DNA of 64,000 nt from CAZCZZ01 sp964503335 (GCA_964503335.1 CAZCZZ010000007.1:34113-98112); one strand, 5' to 3'. Shown: positions 1 to 9,291, counted from the first letter of the stretch. The notes: a model not told the origin generated them from the letters alone. A program made the numbers and translations.

Positions 1-216
1 ATCGTTCGTTTTCTATATGCCGTGCAGGGGCAGGGTGCTATTCTCGACATACGGCAGCTGACAATCTCGCCGGCCCAGGGCGTCGCGGGGCGTCTGAAGG
101 GCAATTTCACGGTGTTCTGCGCGTTCAGCAGGGAGATTCCTGAAGCTCCCGCGGCCGCAGAGCCGGCAGAGGTCCAACCGGCCTTACCCGAGGGCCAGGC
201 GCCTGCGAATCCGTGA
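1..216 (+). CDS. C-terminal end of a GspM/PilO-like type II secretion protein (partial)
   Basis: Only the last 71 codons lie in the window; the gene starts upstream. The visible part reads as the last beta-strands of a GspM/PilO-type periplasmic domain (alternating hydrophobic strands around LDIRQLTIS and LKGNFTVFCAF), followed by an Ala/Pro/Glu-rich tail. GspM is an inner-membrane assembly-platform protein of type II secretion. The call rests partly on position: the stop codon overlaps a possible GTG start of the secretin gene, and gspL-gspM-gspD order is familiar. Too little is visible to exclude a PilO-type pilus protein. Confidence 0.55.
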   Translation: MVRFLYAVQGQGAILDIRQLTISPAQGVAGRLKGNFTVFCAFSREIPEAPAAAEPAEVQPALPEGQAPANP

Positions 217-242
217 CGAGAAGGAAAGGACAGAGTAGCGGC

Positions 243-2966
243 ATGACGAGTTGGAAGTGCTGGATGTTGCGCCTCAGGGCGCCGATTACATACACGACGA
301 TAACGTTCTTCCTGTCTGCCATCTGCGTGCCCGCACAGGACGACACGTTTCCCGTGCCCCCGCCTCCGGGCGTACCGCCTCCCGCCGCGCCTCCGGGCGG
401 TGCTTCGGAGAAACTCATCCTGCTGAATTTCAGGGATTCCCCTCTCGACCAGATCCTTGAGTTCGTCGCCGACCTGATGGGTCGCACCTTGATCAAGTCG
501 CCCGGCATCAATGCCACCATCACCCTGAAGAGCCAGACGCGTTTGACCGTGTCCGAGAGCCTTGAAGCCATCGAAGCTGTTCTCGCGATGAACAACGTTT
601 CGCTCGTGCCGATGGGAACAAAGTTCCTCAAGGTCGTGCAGACCGCGGCCGCTCGACAGGAGGGCATGCCCGTCATCCTGCAGAATGCGGAGAACAGTAC
701 TCTACCCGAGAATGACCAGTTGATCAGCCAGGTCGTCGCCCTACAGCACATGGAAATCGCCGAGGCGCAGCCGATCATCCAGAGCCTGATTCACGGCTAT
801 GGAAAGATCCAGCCGCTCGATCGCACGAACAGCATGCTCATCACCGACACGGCTTCGAACCTCAAACGCATCCTTGAAATCCTTGAATACATCGACCAGC
901 CCACGGAATCCAAGGTGGAGACCCGCATTTACGAGCTTCGCTATGCCGAAGCCGGACAGGTCGCGGGCAAACTCAACGAACTCATCGCTGATTCACAGGC
1001 CAAGGAAGACAAGCCCAGGGTGGAAACAGGCGCGGCATCCAATGCGCCTCAGCCGCCGCCGATTCCGGGCGTCATTCGCGCGCGGCCCCCGGGTGTTCCT
1101 GAATCCGGCGACGCCGGAAGCGCCGCCAGCGCCGAAGCCGAAGCAGGTCGCGGACTCATCCGTGGCAAAGTGAAGATCATTGCCGATGATCGCACGGGCA
1201 TCCTGTTCGTCGTCTCCCGCCCGGAAAACTTCGCGTTCTTCGACAAGATCGTTGCCGTGCTGGATCGCCCGATCGAGGCGGATATCGGCGTTCGCGTCGT
1301 TCCGCTCGAATACGCGAAGGCCGAAGACATCGCCGGCATCCTCAACGAGTTCATCGGCGCCGCGTCGTCCGAAAAGAAGGCCGGAACCACAGCGCAGCCC
1401 GGCCAGACCGAAGGCCAGCAGGGAAGCCGCCAGCTTGATGAAGTCGTTCGCGCGGCCGAGGTGCAGTTGCAGCAGGCGCAAGCCACGCTGCAGGAAGCAC
1501 GTGGCGAGAAGGGCGTCATTGGACGACTTTCGCCCGAGACGAAGATCCTTGCCGACAAGCGAACGAACTCCCTGCTGCTGATGGGACGCAAGTCCGACCT
1601 GGACGCGCTGGAACTTGTACTCGACAGCCTCGATATCATGCTGGCGCAAGTCCTGATCGAAACCGTGATCCTTGAAGTCAACCTCGGTGACACCGTCGAG
1701 ACCGGTTTCGATTGGCTGCAGCGCTCCGTCGTGGCCTACAACGAGCGACAGGCTGGTCCGGGCAGCGGGATCACCATCCGCGAACCCGTCCTCGCCTTCG
1801 GCGGCGGACAGGTCGTCGACAGCGGAACGTTCCGCGGCGGCGACAAGATTCTCGATCGCTCCGATACGGGTATCGGTGCGGGCGGCTTGTCCTACTACCT
1901 GACGATGACCGACCTCAACCTCGATGCGATTATCCGTCTTGCCGGACAATCCTCGGATGCGCGCGTTGTCTCGACACCCGTGGTGCTTACAACCGACAAC
2001 ACGGAGGCAAAGATTGTCGCAGCCGAGCAGCGTCCGGTCGTGACATCGACGAGCACGCAGACGACAGGTCAGCAGACGCAGAACTTCGAATACCGCAACA
2101 TCGGCATCACGATCACCGTTACGCCCCGCATCAATCCCTCCGGATTTGTCATGATGGAGGTCTCGCAGAATGCGGACGACGTACTTTCGGAAGTGCCGAT
2201 CAACAACACCCCTGTGCCCATCATCGGCAAACGCGAGATTTCGGCCCAGATTGGCGTACAGAGCCGCTCAACGATTGTGCTGGGTGGCCTGGTCCGCACA
2301 GACAATTCGAAGTCGCGCACCAAGGTGCCCGTCCTTGGTGACATCCCGCTGCTCGGCGCGCTCTTCCGCGCGGATACGAAGCGCAAGAACCGCACGGAGC
2401 TGCTCGTGCTGCTGACGCCGTATGTGCTGAAGACGCCGGATGAAGCGATCACCGAAACAAAGCGCCTCTATCACAACTCCAGGAACGAATCGAGTCCCTG
2501 GCACAAGGGTTGGTCCGACAGCACGCTGCCGAAGAAAGCCATCACGGTGAAGAGTGACGGCACGATGATCAATGCCACGCCCGAGGAGGGCGAACGTGAG
2601 CGTCCCCGCCGCGAAACGCTCCTCAACACGTTCGGCTTCGAGGAGACCGAGGACGTCAAGCCGCCGGCGAAGGTTATTATGGAGTCGGATGTAGTGCCTG
2701 AAGCAGTCGTCGAACCCGAACCGGAGATTGTCCCGGAGGTCGAACCTGAACCCGCGGCCGTCATCCAGCCAGAAGTCGAAATGACAGAACCGCCAGCGGA
2801 ACTCATGGCCGAAGCTCCGGCCGTCGTGGAAATCGTGGAGTCGACAGATCCCGCCCCCGTGCTGGAACCCGAATCCGCACCGGAGCCTGCGGTTGAGCCT
2901 GTACCCGATGAACCGGCGGTCGAGTCATCGGATGCTCCGGCTTCCGATGCCCCCGTGCCCCGCTAA
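243..2966 (+). CDS. gspD: Type II secretion system secretin GspD
   Basis: Outer-membrane secretin of a type II secretion system, 907 aa. A hydrophobic signal peptide (about 1-31) is followed by a Pro-rich linker. The N0 domain lies at about 56-135, and N1-N3 ring modules at about 160-455; N2 and N3 carry Ala/Gln/Pro-rich insertions. The secretin core is at about 460-732 and ends with the conserved VPVLGDIPLLGALF and TELLVLLTPYVL segments. A Pro/Glu/Val-rich tail of about 100 residues follows, which is unusual for the family. An in-frame GTG at 213 overlaps the upstream stop, but ATG 243 puts the signal peptide at the N-terminus and has an AGGAAAGGA stretch upstream, so I chose it. The next genes follow with almost no spacing. 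Confidence 0.93.
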   Translation: MTSWKCWMLRLRAPITYTTITFFLSAICVPAQDDTFPVPPPPGVPPPAAPPGGASEKLILLNFRDSPLDQILEFVADLMGRTLIKSPGINATITLKSQTRLTVSESLEAIEAVLAMNNVSLVPMGTKFLKVVQTAAARQEGMPVILQNAENSTLPENDQLISQVVALQHMEIAEAQPIIQSLIHGYGKIQPLDRTNSMLITDTASNLKRILEILEYIDQPTESKVETRIYELRYAEAGQVAGKLNELIADSQAKEDKPRVETGAASNAPQPPPIPGVIRARPPGVPESGDAGSAASAEAEAGRGLIRGKVKIIADDRTGILFVVSRPENFAFFDKIVAVLDRPIEADIGVRVVPLEYAKAEDIAGILNEFIGAASSEKKAGTTAQPGQTEGQQGSRQLDEVVRAAEVQLQQAQATLQEARGEKGVIGRLSPETKILADKRTNSLLLMGRKSDLDALELVLDSLDIMLAQVLIETVILEVNLGDTVETGFDWLQRSVVAYNERQAGPGSGITIREPVLAFGGGQVVDSGTFRGGDKILDRSDTGIGAGGLSYYLTMTDLNLDAIIRLAGQSSDARVVSTPVVLTTDNTEAKIVAAEQRPVVTSTSTQTTGQQTQNFEYRNIGITITVTPRINPSGFVMMEVSQNADDVLSEVPINNTPVPIIGKREISAQIGVQSRSTIVLGGLVRTDNSKSRTKVPVLGDIPLLGALFRADTKRKNRTELLVLLTPYVLKTPDEAITETKRLYHNSRNESSPWHKGWSDSTLPKKAITVKSDGTMINATPEEGERERPRRETLLNTFGFEETEDVKPPAKVIMESDVVPEAVVEPEPEIVPEVEPEPAAVIQPEVEMTEPPAELMAEAPAVVEIVESTDPAPVLEPESAPEPAVEPVPDEPAVESSDAPASDAPVPR

Positions 2967-2990
2967 AGGGTGCGGAGTCGGACTCGCGGA

Positions 2991-3749
2991 ATGAGAATTG
3001 CAGACGCGAAACATTACCTGATCACCGCGTCGCTCAAGCGCGACCGGATTGCTTCGTTCGATGAGTACCCGTACTCGCTTCCCGTCTGCAGGCATCTCAA
3101 GACGCTTGAGTTTCACCCCGCCGTGACCTTCCTGGTTGGCGAAAACGGCACAGGCAAATCCACCCTGCTGGAAGCGATCGCCGTTGCGTCAGGCTTCAAT
3201 GCCGAAGGCGGCTCGCGAAACCTCAACTTCTCGACGCGATCCTCCCACTCGCCGCTTCACGAGACCCTGGCGCTCGTCAAGGGCCTGAAACGGCCACGCG
3301 ACGGGTATTTTCTTCGCGCCGAAAGCTTCTTCAACGTGGCAACGGAAATTGAACATCTGGATGAAGAGCCGGCTGCTGCACCTCCTTTGATCAACTCGTA
3401 CGGAGGGCACTCGCTTCATGAGCAGTCCCACGGCGAGTCCTTCATGAAACTCATCATGGAGCGCTTCGGTGGCCAGGGGCTCTACCTGCTCGACGAACCC
3501 GAGGCGGCCCTGTCGCCAACGCGACAGCTTGCCTTGCTTTCCAGGATGCACGACCTTGTGAAGCAGCGTTCGCAATTCATCGTGGCCACCCATTCACCCA
3601 TCATCATGGCCTATCCCAAGGCGACCATCTATCTGCTTGGCCAGGACTCGATCCGTCGCGTCAAGTACACGGAGACCGAGCACTACGCGATCACCAGGGG
3701 CTTCCTGAACAAGCATGAGCACATGCTCAAGGAACTGCTAAGCGAGTGA
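2991..3749 (+). CDS. Small AAA/ABC-type ATPase (AAA_21-like)
   Basis: Predicted soluble ATPase of 252 aa. The Walker A motif is GENGTGKST, an ABC-signature-like region lies around SHGESFMKL, and Walker B is LYLLDEPEAALS. It ends with an ATHSPIIMAYP segment, the usual H-loop region of this family. It matches the short stand-alone AAA_21 ATPases, whose substrates are generally unknown. It sits 24 bp after gspD and its stop overlaps the GTG of the next gene, so it is probably co-transcribed with the secretion genes. A GTG at 2970 would add seven residues, but ATG 2991 gives a start nearer the usual N-terminus. No partner nuclease is adjacent, so an OLD-type defence role is not supported. Confidence 0.8.
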   Translation: MRIADAKHYLITASLKRDRIASFDEYPYSLPVCRHLKTLEFHPAVTFLVGENGTGKSTLLEAIAVASGFNAEGGSRNLNFSTRSSHSPLHETLALVKGLKRPRDGYFLRAESFFNVATEIEHLDEEPAAAPPLINSYGGHSLHEQSHGESFMKLIMERFGGQGLYLLDEPEAALSPTRQLALLSRMHDLVKQRSQFIVATHSPIIMAYPKATIYLLGQDSIRRVKYTETEHYAITRGFLNKHEHMLKELLSE

Positions 3750-5194
3750 AGGCAATCCGTATCATCCTGTTCCGCGTGTCGGTCGTGCTCAGCGTCGCAC
3801 TCAGCAGCTGCAGCAAGAAGAAGGAGCGCGAACACGAGGCAGGGGCGGTGAGCGTGTCAACGAGCGCCCCGGCGTCCGCACTCCCACACATCACGCCGCG
3901 GTGGAGCAAGCCGGGTTACGGCGAGACTTGGCCGAAGGACATTGTTCTTCAAATCGGGGGCGATATCGAGCCGCTGACCTACCACGTAGCTGCGCGTGAT
4001 GGGTCTGTCGTGGCGACAGGTGTGGTCCACGCGGCGAGGGATGAGACGGGAGGATCCGCTCTAGCCTCCATTGACCTTCACCGTGTCAACGGCCCGGGGG
4101 AATACACGCTGGCGCTGAGCAGCGCCGGAAGCCTTGCTACAGCCATTTCGATTCGCGTTGTTTCCAACCTCGTTGAGACGCTCGTGGATTCCCAAATCGC
4201 CTTTCTGCGCGCCTCGCGATGCGGCGAGGTCTGTCATCGCGAAACATCGGTCGCGGGCGGCTATCACGACAGTACCGCCGACTACAGTTCCCGGATGAGC
4301 ACTGCAGCGTGGGTTGTATGGTCGCTTTCGCGCTACGTGGAGAAGTACCCCGGTAGCCCACTCGCGCTTCAGGAATTGCAACGGGCTGTCGAGTGGTGTC
4401 TGCGCATGCAGGCGGAGGACGGGTCCGTGTACGCAGCGGTCGTGAGTGAAGCCGCGGCGGGTGATGTCCTTCCGCGGGCGTGGGAAGACAAGAGGAAGCG
4501 AACGGTCGACATAACCTATTCGCCTGCGGACACTGCACTCTTTGCCGCGGCCCTCGGTCGCGCCGCACCCATCCTGCGAGAACGCGTGGATCGCCAGCAT
4601 GGCTTGAAGGTTCTCACGGCGGCGGAACGTGCGTTTATCCGGCTGAGCCATGACTCGATCCTCACGAAAGAAGCGCTGGGCGCCCGCCTGTTTGCCGCGG
4701 CAGAATTGTTTGTCAGCACGAAGGATCCCGTCTTTGCCTACAGCGCGCGGGACGATATCCGGTCGCTTCTTTCAAGGACGAACGGGTTCGAGGATGTCGC
4801 GGGTGTCATGGGATTGCTCGTTGTGCAGGAATCGGTCGATGAAAGCGATCCCCTGCAAAAGTCCGCCGGCAAGACGCTGGATTCCTTCATCTCGGGCGCG
4901 GCTCAGCGCGCGGAAATCTCACCGTATCACCTTGCGGGAACGAAGACCGCGGGAGCTTCGGCCATGGCCCTATTGCTCGGAAGGAGGTCGGCGGCATCCG
5001 GTGACGCGATAATGCGAGCGCTGGCCTTGAGGCAGGTCACCTATCTGCTCGGGGTCAACGCTGAGGGGTTTTGTGCCGTGGCGGGAATTGTTGAAGAGCC
5101 CGGACGTGATGCGATTCGCGGGGGGATCTACGACGCAGGCGAGGCACTCCTGATCCGCTCGGCCTATCTACTCGGCGCGCTTTCGGAACTCTAG
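3746..5194 (+). CDS. GH9-like (cellulase-fold) lipoprotein
   Basis: 482-aa predicted lipoprotein: basic N-terminus, hydrophobic stretch and a lipobox-like LSSC with the lipidated Cys at position 22. An Ig-like segment at about 55-155 resembles the N-terminal domain of GH9 cellulases. The rest has GH9-like landmarks: a GGYHDSTADY motif (Asp175, Asp179), MQAEDGSVYAAV, YLLGVNAEGFCAVAG, and a C-terminal GEALLIRSAYLLGAL in place of the usual catalytic-Glu helix. The Asp pair is one residue further apart than in canonical DAGD, and several consensus positions differ, so activity is uncertain. It starts with GTG overlapping the ATPase stop (GTGA). Inference: a cell-surface glycan-binding or glycan-degrading protein made with the type II secretion genes. 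Confidence 0.6.
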   Translation: MKAIRIILFRVSVVLSVALSSCSKKKEREHEAGAVSVSTSAPASALPHITPRWSKPGYGETWPKDIVLQIGGDIEPLTYHVAARDGSVVATGVVHAARDETGGSALASIDLHRVNGPGEYTLALSSAGSLATAISIRVVSNLVETLVDSQIAFLRASRCGEVCHRETSVAGGYHDSTADYSSRMSTAAWVVWSLSRYVEKYPGSPLALQELQRAVEWCLRMQAEDGSVYAAVVSEAAAGDVLPRAWEDKRKRTVDITYSPADTALFAAALGRAAPILRERVDRQHGLKVLTAAERAFIRLSHDSILTKEALGARLFAAAELFVSTKDPVFAYSARDDIRSLLSRTNGFEDVAGVMGLLVVQESVDESDPLQKSAGKTLDSFISGAAQRAEISPYHLAGTKTAGASAMALLLGRRSAASGDAIMRALALRQVTYLLGVNAEGFCAVAGIVEEPGRDAIRGGIYDAGEALLIRSAYLLGALSEL

Positions 5195-6252
5195 TTCGCC
5201 ACCGAGCGAATCCAGCCCGTAGCTACGACGCACAGGGCACCCATCAACGCGGCCGCGGGGATCGTCAGGACCCATGCAATGATCACGCTGCGGGCGACTC
5301 CCCATCGTACGGCGGACAATCGCTGGACGCTTCCGACGCCGATGATCGCGCCGGTGATCGTGTGGGTGGTGCTGACGGGGATGCCCAGCTTCGTGGACGC
5401 AAAGAGCGTGATGGCCGCGGCGGTCTCGGCGCATGCACCGCCATGCGGCTTGAGCTTGGTGATCTTCATACCCATGGTTTTGACGATTCGCCAACCGCCC
5501 GCCATGGTGCCGGCGCTGATGGTCAGGAAACAGATCAAGGCGATCCAGAAGGGGAACTCGACTTTGCCAGCCGTGAAGGCGGATTGCTGGTCCTGCCAGA
5601 CGGACGTGTAAAGAAGGACAGCGATGATGCCCATGGTCTTCTGCGCATCGTTTGTGCCGTGTCCCATGCTGTAGAGGGCGGCCGAACCGAGCTGGACGAA
5701 GCGGAAGAGGCGATCCACCTTGCGCGGCGTGGTCAGGCGAAGAATCCAGAGGAGTATGGTGATGAACACGACGCCGAGCGCGAGTCCGATCATGGGGGCG
5801 ATGACGATGAACTTTACCGTCTTCATCACGTTGTCCATGTAGAGGACTCCCGTGAATGAAGCGGCCTGCCCGATGGCCGCTCCGCAGACGCCGCCGAGCA
5901 AGGCGTGGGACGAGCTGCTGGGAAGGCCCCAATACCAGGTGATCAGGTTCCAGATGATTGCGCCGACAAGGCCGGAGAAGATCACGTCCTGGTTCACATA
6001 CTCCAGATGCACCCATTTCGCGACGGTGTTGGCGACGTGAAAGCCGAAGACCCACAGGGCGATGAAGTTCCAGAAGGCTGCCCAGACCACAGCTTGGGAG
6101 GGACGGAGGACGCGCGTGCCGACAATGGTGGCGATGGAATTCGCGGCATCGTGGAAGCCGTTGACGAAGTCGAAGACGAGGGCAATCAGGATGATGAAGG
6201 CCACGTAGGGGTGCTGGAGGATCGAGGCGATGTCGTTCAGGAAGGAATCCAT
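5191..6252 (-). CDS. PiT-family inorganic phosphate transporter
   Basis: 353-aa polytopic inner-membrane protein of the PiT family, which imports phosphate (usually as a metal-phosphate complex) with H+ or Na+. It contains the duplicated family signatures: DFVNGFHDAANSIATIVGTR near the N-terminus and a second GHGTNDAQKTMG in the second half. GLPSSSSHALLGG and GIPVSTTHTITGA are the matching paired motifs. Its 3' end overlaps the end of the convergent GH9-like gene by four bases. It lies 13 bp downstream of a DUF47/PhoU-like gene, the usual PiT partner arrangement. Confidence 0.93.
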   Translation of the reverse strand: MDSFLNDIASILQHPYVAFIILIALVFDFVNGFHDAANSIATIVGTRVLRPSQAVVWAAFWNFIALWVFGFHVANTVAKWVHLEYVNQDVIFSGLVGAIIWNLITWYWGLPSSSSHALLGGVCGAAIGQAASFTGVLYMDNVMKTVKFIVIAPMIGLALGVVFITILLWILRLTTPRKVDRLFRFVQLGSAALYSMGHGTNDAQKTMGIIAVLLYTSVWQDQQSAFTAGKVEFPFWIALICFLTISAGTMAGGWRIVKTMGMKITKLKPHGGACAETAAAITLFASTKLGIPVSTTHTITGAIIGVGSVQRLSAVRWGVARSVIIAWVLTIPAAALMGALCVVATGWIRSVAN

Positions 6253-6265
6253 GGCCGTTCCTGCG

Positions 6266-6892
6266 TCACGCGTTCTTCACGACGATGCCCTGGACCACGT
6301 TGGCCGCGTCTTCGCAGCAGTCCGTCACGGTCTCAAGCACCTGGTAGAGCTCTTTCCAGCGAAGCAGCTCGATGGGATTCGTCTCCTTCTCGAAAAGGCT
6401 GCCGATCAGGTTCTTGCTCAGATCGTCGGCGAGATTCTCAAGGCGGTGAATTTCAATGCAGTCGTTGGAGACCATGGCGAAATGCTTTGGATTGCGAAGG
6501 CGTCCCACGGCCGACTGAAGCAGCTTGGTCTGTTGCAGGATGATTTCGGCAAACTCGATGACAGGAGGACGGGGCGCCGTGATGCGGAATATCTGCATGC
6601 GGGATGCCGCGGCCGTGGTCATGTCGATCACATCATCGAGCCTCAGCACCAACTCGTGGATGTCTTCGCGGTCGATCGGCGTGATGAACGTGGTCTCGAG
6701 GCGCTCCAGCGTGGTGTGGGTGACCTGGTCGCACGCATGTTCGACTCCGTTGATGCGATCGATCTTCTTGTCGAGGTCCGTATAGTCCTTGGCGAAGTCG
6801 AGGAGTAGTACGGCACCTTCCACAAGGTACTGCGCCGAGCGCTCAATCAGGTCAAAGAACTGCTCTTCGCGCGGAATGAAGCTGATTTTCAT
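6266..6892 (-). CDS. DUF47/PhoU-like phosphate transport partner protein
   Basis: 208-aa all-helical cytoplasmic protein of the DUF47 (PhoU_div) family, which typically precedes and is thought to regulate PiT transporters. The N-terminus IPREEQFFDLIERSAQYLVEGA and the later DREDIHELVLRLDDVIDM helix, with its metal-binding acidic residues, are characteristic. I chose ATG 6892 because it places the conserved MKISFIPREEQFF at the N-terminus and has AAGG upstream; the frame is open further upstream. It is the first gene of a two-gene operon with the PiT transporter. Confidence 0.88.
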   Translation of the reverse strand: MKISFIPREEQFFDLIERSAQYLVEGAVLLLDFAKDYTDLDKKIDRINGVEHACDQVTHTTLERLETTFITPIDREDIHELVLRLDDVIDMTTAAASRMQIFRITAPRPPVIEFAEIILQQTKLLQSAVGRLRNPKHFAMVSNDCIEIHRLENLADDLSKNLIGSLFEKETNPIELLRWKELYQVLETVTDCCEDAANVVQGIVVKNA

Positions 6893-7072
6893 CTGGATCC
6901 CTTGCTTTTGGAGAATCGCGAGCCCTAAACAATCGCGCTGAAGTCTGGAAAACGGGGCGCAGTTTGTCAAAGGCAGATGCTAACCGAAACCTAACCGAGG
7001 CGGAGCGACAATCTGACGCCCCGGGTGCGAACGGACGCTTGATTCGCGGGCAAACCTGTTGAGAATGCGCCA
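6893..7072. promoter_or_regulatory. Divergent intergenic region between phosphate transport genes and PhoR-like kinase
   Basis: 180 bp between the DUF47 start on the minus strand and the kinase start on the plus strand; promoters in both directions must lie here. I see no convincing tandem Pho-box repeat and no clear sigma-70 pair. Confidence 0.4.
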
Positions 7073-8842
7073 ATGTCCCTCGCCCACATGCATGGCAAAC
7101 TGCTTCGCTCATTCCTGCCCGTTGTGCTGGGCAGCCTGCTGTTGCTCCTGGTCTATCTCTTCCAGATCCAGCGTGACTTCGCGGCGCACGAGATTGTAGC
7201 CCACCTTGAGTCCATGGCCAGGCTCGTGGTGGCGGACATCGAGGATGTCCTCGACCACACGGATCAAGCGGTCCTTCAGAAGCGTCTTACACGGGCCGGA
7301 GCGGAAGCCGGGGTGCGGATCACGGTGGTTGATTCAAGCGGGCGCGTGCTTATCGATTCAGAACGCGAACCCTCCGAACTCGAGAATCATGGCACACGGG
7401 AGGAGATCCTTGCGGCGCTTGCCGGTCGTACCGGACACGCAAAGCGTTACAGCCGCAGCGTGGGGCGAGACCTGGTGTATGTCGCGGTTCCCTTGCGACA
7501 AGCCGACGGTGTGCGCGCGGTCGTAAGGACATCCGCGCCGGAGCGAAACCTCGCCGAGTTGATCAAGCCCCTCCAGAGGAAGGTCATGCTTGCGGCGCTG
7601 GTCCTTCTTCTCCTTGCGGCCCTGGTAAGTTACGCGCTCGCGCGGCAGCTCAGCCGGCCGCTGGTGCATATGACGGATGTCGCGGAACGCTTTGCCAATG
7701 GCGACCTGAATGTGCGGGCGAACGCGGACGATACGAAGGAAACCGCCGCGCTCGCGCGATCGCTGAATCGCATGGCCGCGAACCTTGAGAGGGAAATGAA
7801 GAACCTGTCCCTGCTGCTTGACGAACAGCGCGCGGTCTTCAACGGGATGGAAGAGGGCCTGCTCGTGATTGATGACCGGGAGCGCGTGGCCGAGATGAAC
7901 CCAGCCGCGGAGCGGTTGCTGAATGTCAACGCGGTGGCTTCCAGGGATCGCAGCCTGCTCGAGATCGTTCGCAACTCGGTGCTCCAGGGCCTCGTGACGC
8001 GTGCGGTGACGGCGAAGCTATCCGGCGAGGGCGACATTGTGCTCTACGGCGAGGTCGAGCGGCATGTCCGGGTCCGCGCGACCCCGGTAGCCCGTTCACA
8101 GTCCGGCGCGCCGGGCGCCCTTGTCGTACTGGCCGATATCACCCGCCTGAAGAAGCTTGAGGAGATGCGCCGCGATTTCGTCGCCAATGCTTCTCACGAA
8201 TTAAAAACGCCCGTGACTTCCATCAAGGGCTTCTCGGAGACCCTGCTCGGCGGCGACTTGCCGGAGGGTGACACGCGGAGGTTCGTAGAGATCATTGCCC
8301 GCCAGGCGGACCAACTCGCGTCGCTAATCGATGACTTGCTCGACCTGACACGGATCGAATACACGAACGAGCGGGGCGACCTCGAACTGGAGCAGTGTCC
8401 GCTTGTCCACGTCATTGAGGACGCTGTTCGCTTCTGCGAGGACGAGGCGAAGTTGAAGGATATCGAAGTGTCTGTCAGTTGTCCGGAAAGCCTGGAGGCG
8501 AAAGTCGAGCCGCAGTTGCTGCTCCGAGCCGTGGCGAACCTCGTCGAGAACGCAGTGAAGTACAGCGAGGCGGGCAAGAAGGTGTTTGTCGAAGCGCGAT
8601 CCGACAAATCCAATGCCTGGATCACCGTTCGCGACGAGGGCCCCGGCATCGCGTCCGAACATCTGCCCCGGATCTTCGAACGTTTCTACCGCGTGGACAA
8701 GGCCCGCAGCCGGAAGCTTGGCGGAACAGGACTCGGTCTCGCTATCGTGAAGCACGTGATCCAGGCCCACCGCGGCGATGTCGCGGTTGAAAGCCGGATA
8801 GGTCATGGAAGTACGTTCACGCTGCGCTTGCCGCTCCAATAA
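7073..8842 (+). CDS. PhoR-like sensor histidine kinase
   Basis: 589-aa membrane histidine kinase. Order: TM1 (about 12-30), periplasmic domain (31-165), TM2 (166-186), HAMP (187-240), PAS (250-350), HisKA with the phospho-acceptor His375 in NASHELKTPV, then HATPase with N-box NLVENAVKYS, G1 DEGPGI, F-box FERFYRVD and G2 GGTGLGLAIVKH. This is the PhoR architecture, and divergence from phosphate-transport genes fits phosphate sensing. The periplasmic domain is larger than in E. coli PhoR and resembles Gram-positive or PVC PhoR. No response regulator (PhoB) lies nearby, so the partner must be elsewhere. The phosphate role is inferred from context. Confidence 0.85.
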   Translation: MSLAHMHGKLLRSFLPVVLGSLLLLLVYLFQIQRDFAAHEIVAHLESMARLVVADIEDVLDHTDQAVLQKRLTRAGAEAGVRITVVDSSGRVLIDSEREPSELENHGTREEILAALAGRTGHAKRYSRSVGRDLVYVAVPLRQADGVRAVVRTSAPERNLAELIKPLQRKVMLAALVLLLLAALVSYALARQLSRPLVHMTDVAERFANGDLNVRANADDTKETAALARSLNRMAANLEREMKNLSLLLDEQRAVFNGMEEGLLVIDDRERVAEMNPAAERLLNVNAVASRDRSLLEIVRNSVLQGLVTRAVTAKLSGEGDIVLYGEVERHVRVRATPVARSQSGAPGALVVLADITRLKKLEEMRRDFVANASHELKTPVTSIKGFSETLLGGDLPEGDTRRFVEIIARQADQLASLIDDLLDLTRIEYTNERGDLELEQCPLVHVIEDAVRFCEDEAKLKDIEVSVSCPESLEAKVEPQLLLRAVANLVENAVKYSEAGKKVFVEARSDKSNAWITVRDEGPGIASEHLPRIFERFYRVDKARSRKLGGTGLGLAIVKHVIQAHRGDVAVESRIGHGSTFTLRLPLQ

Positions 8843-8916
8843 GGCTTGCTTGTACATCCGGCGTCGCCGTGGGTACCATGTCATAGGCGGCTAGTGCTTG
8901 AGCGCAGGAGGAGCAC

Positions 8917-9291
8917 ATGACAAAGCAAATCCAAGTTTCATCCGAGATTCAGCCCGGCGACATCGTCTTCAATTGTCCGCAGTGCGGAAAGAGCCTCGCC
9001 ATCGACCCGCAGGGCGCAGGCCTAGTGGTGACGTGCCCGGATTGCCAAACGGAACTCCAAGTGCCTGTGGCTGCAACGGAATCTTCCGAACCGACCGTGC
9101 TCGAACGACTCGAGCACTTGAGTAACCAGCTTGCTCGCATAGAAAAAGGCCGCTCTCTGGACAAGGAACGATTCGAACTGATCGGTGCAGAGGCTGCGTT
9201 GATGCAGGCATCGCTTGATCGCATTGTCGGTATCATTCAGGACGCGCTCGCTCCAGAATCACCGAAATCCGACTCATCTGACGGCTCGTGA
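8917..9291 (+). CDS. Small zinc-ribbon protein of unknown function
   Basis: 124 aa. Cys20, Cys23, Cys40 and Cys43 form two CPxC knuckles (CPQC...CPDC) of a zinc ribbon at residues 18-50. A predicted alpha-helical, probably coiled-coil segment (LERLEHLSNQLARIEK) follows, then an acidic-Ser tail. A strong AGGAGGAG ribosome-binding site precedes the ATG. Such ribbon-plus-coil proteins are common in PVC genomes, but I cannot assign a function. It is a stand-alone gene after the PhoR-like kinase and converges on the aminotransferase. Confidence 0.75.
   Translation: MTKQIQVSSEIQPGDIVFNCPQCGKSLAIDPQGAGLVVTCPDCQTELQVPVAATESSEPTVLERLEHLSNQLARIEKGRSLDKERFELIGAEAALMQASLDRIVGIIQDALAPESPKSDSSDGS

Noticed and set aside
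2991..3749. ATPase as a defence (OLD/Gabija-like) component
   Set aside because: No TOPRIM, nuclease or other effector gene is adjacent, and it lies in a secretion operon.
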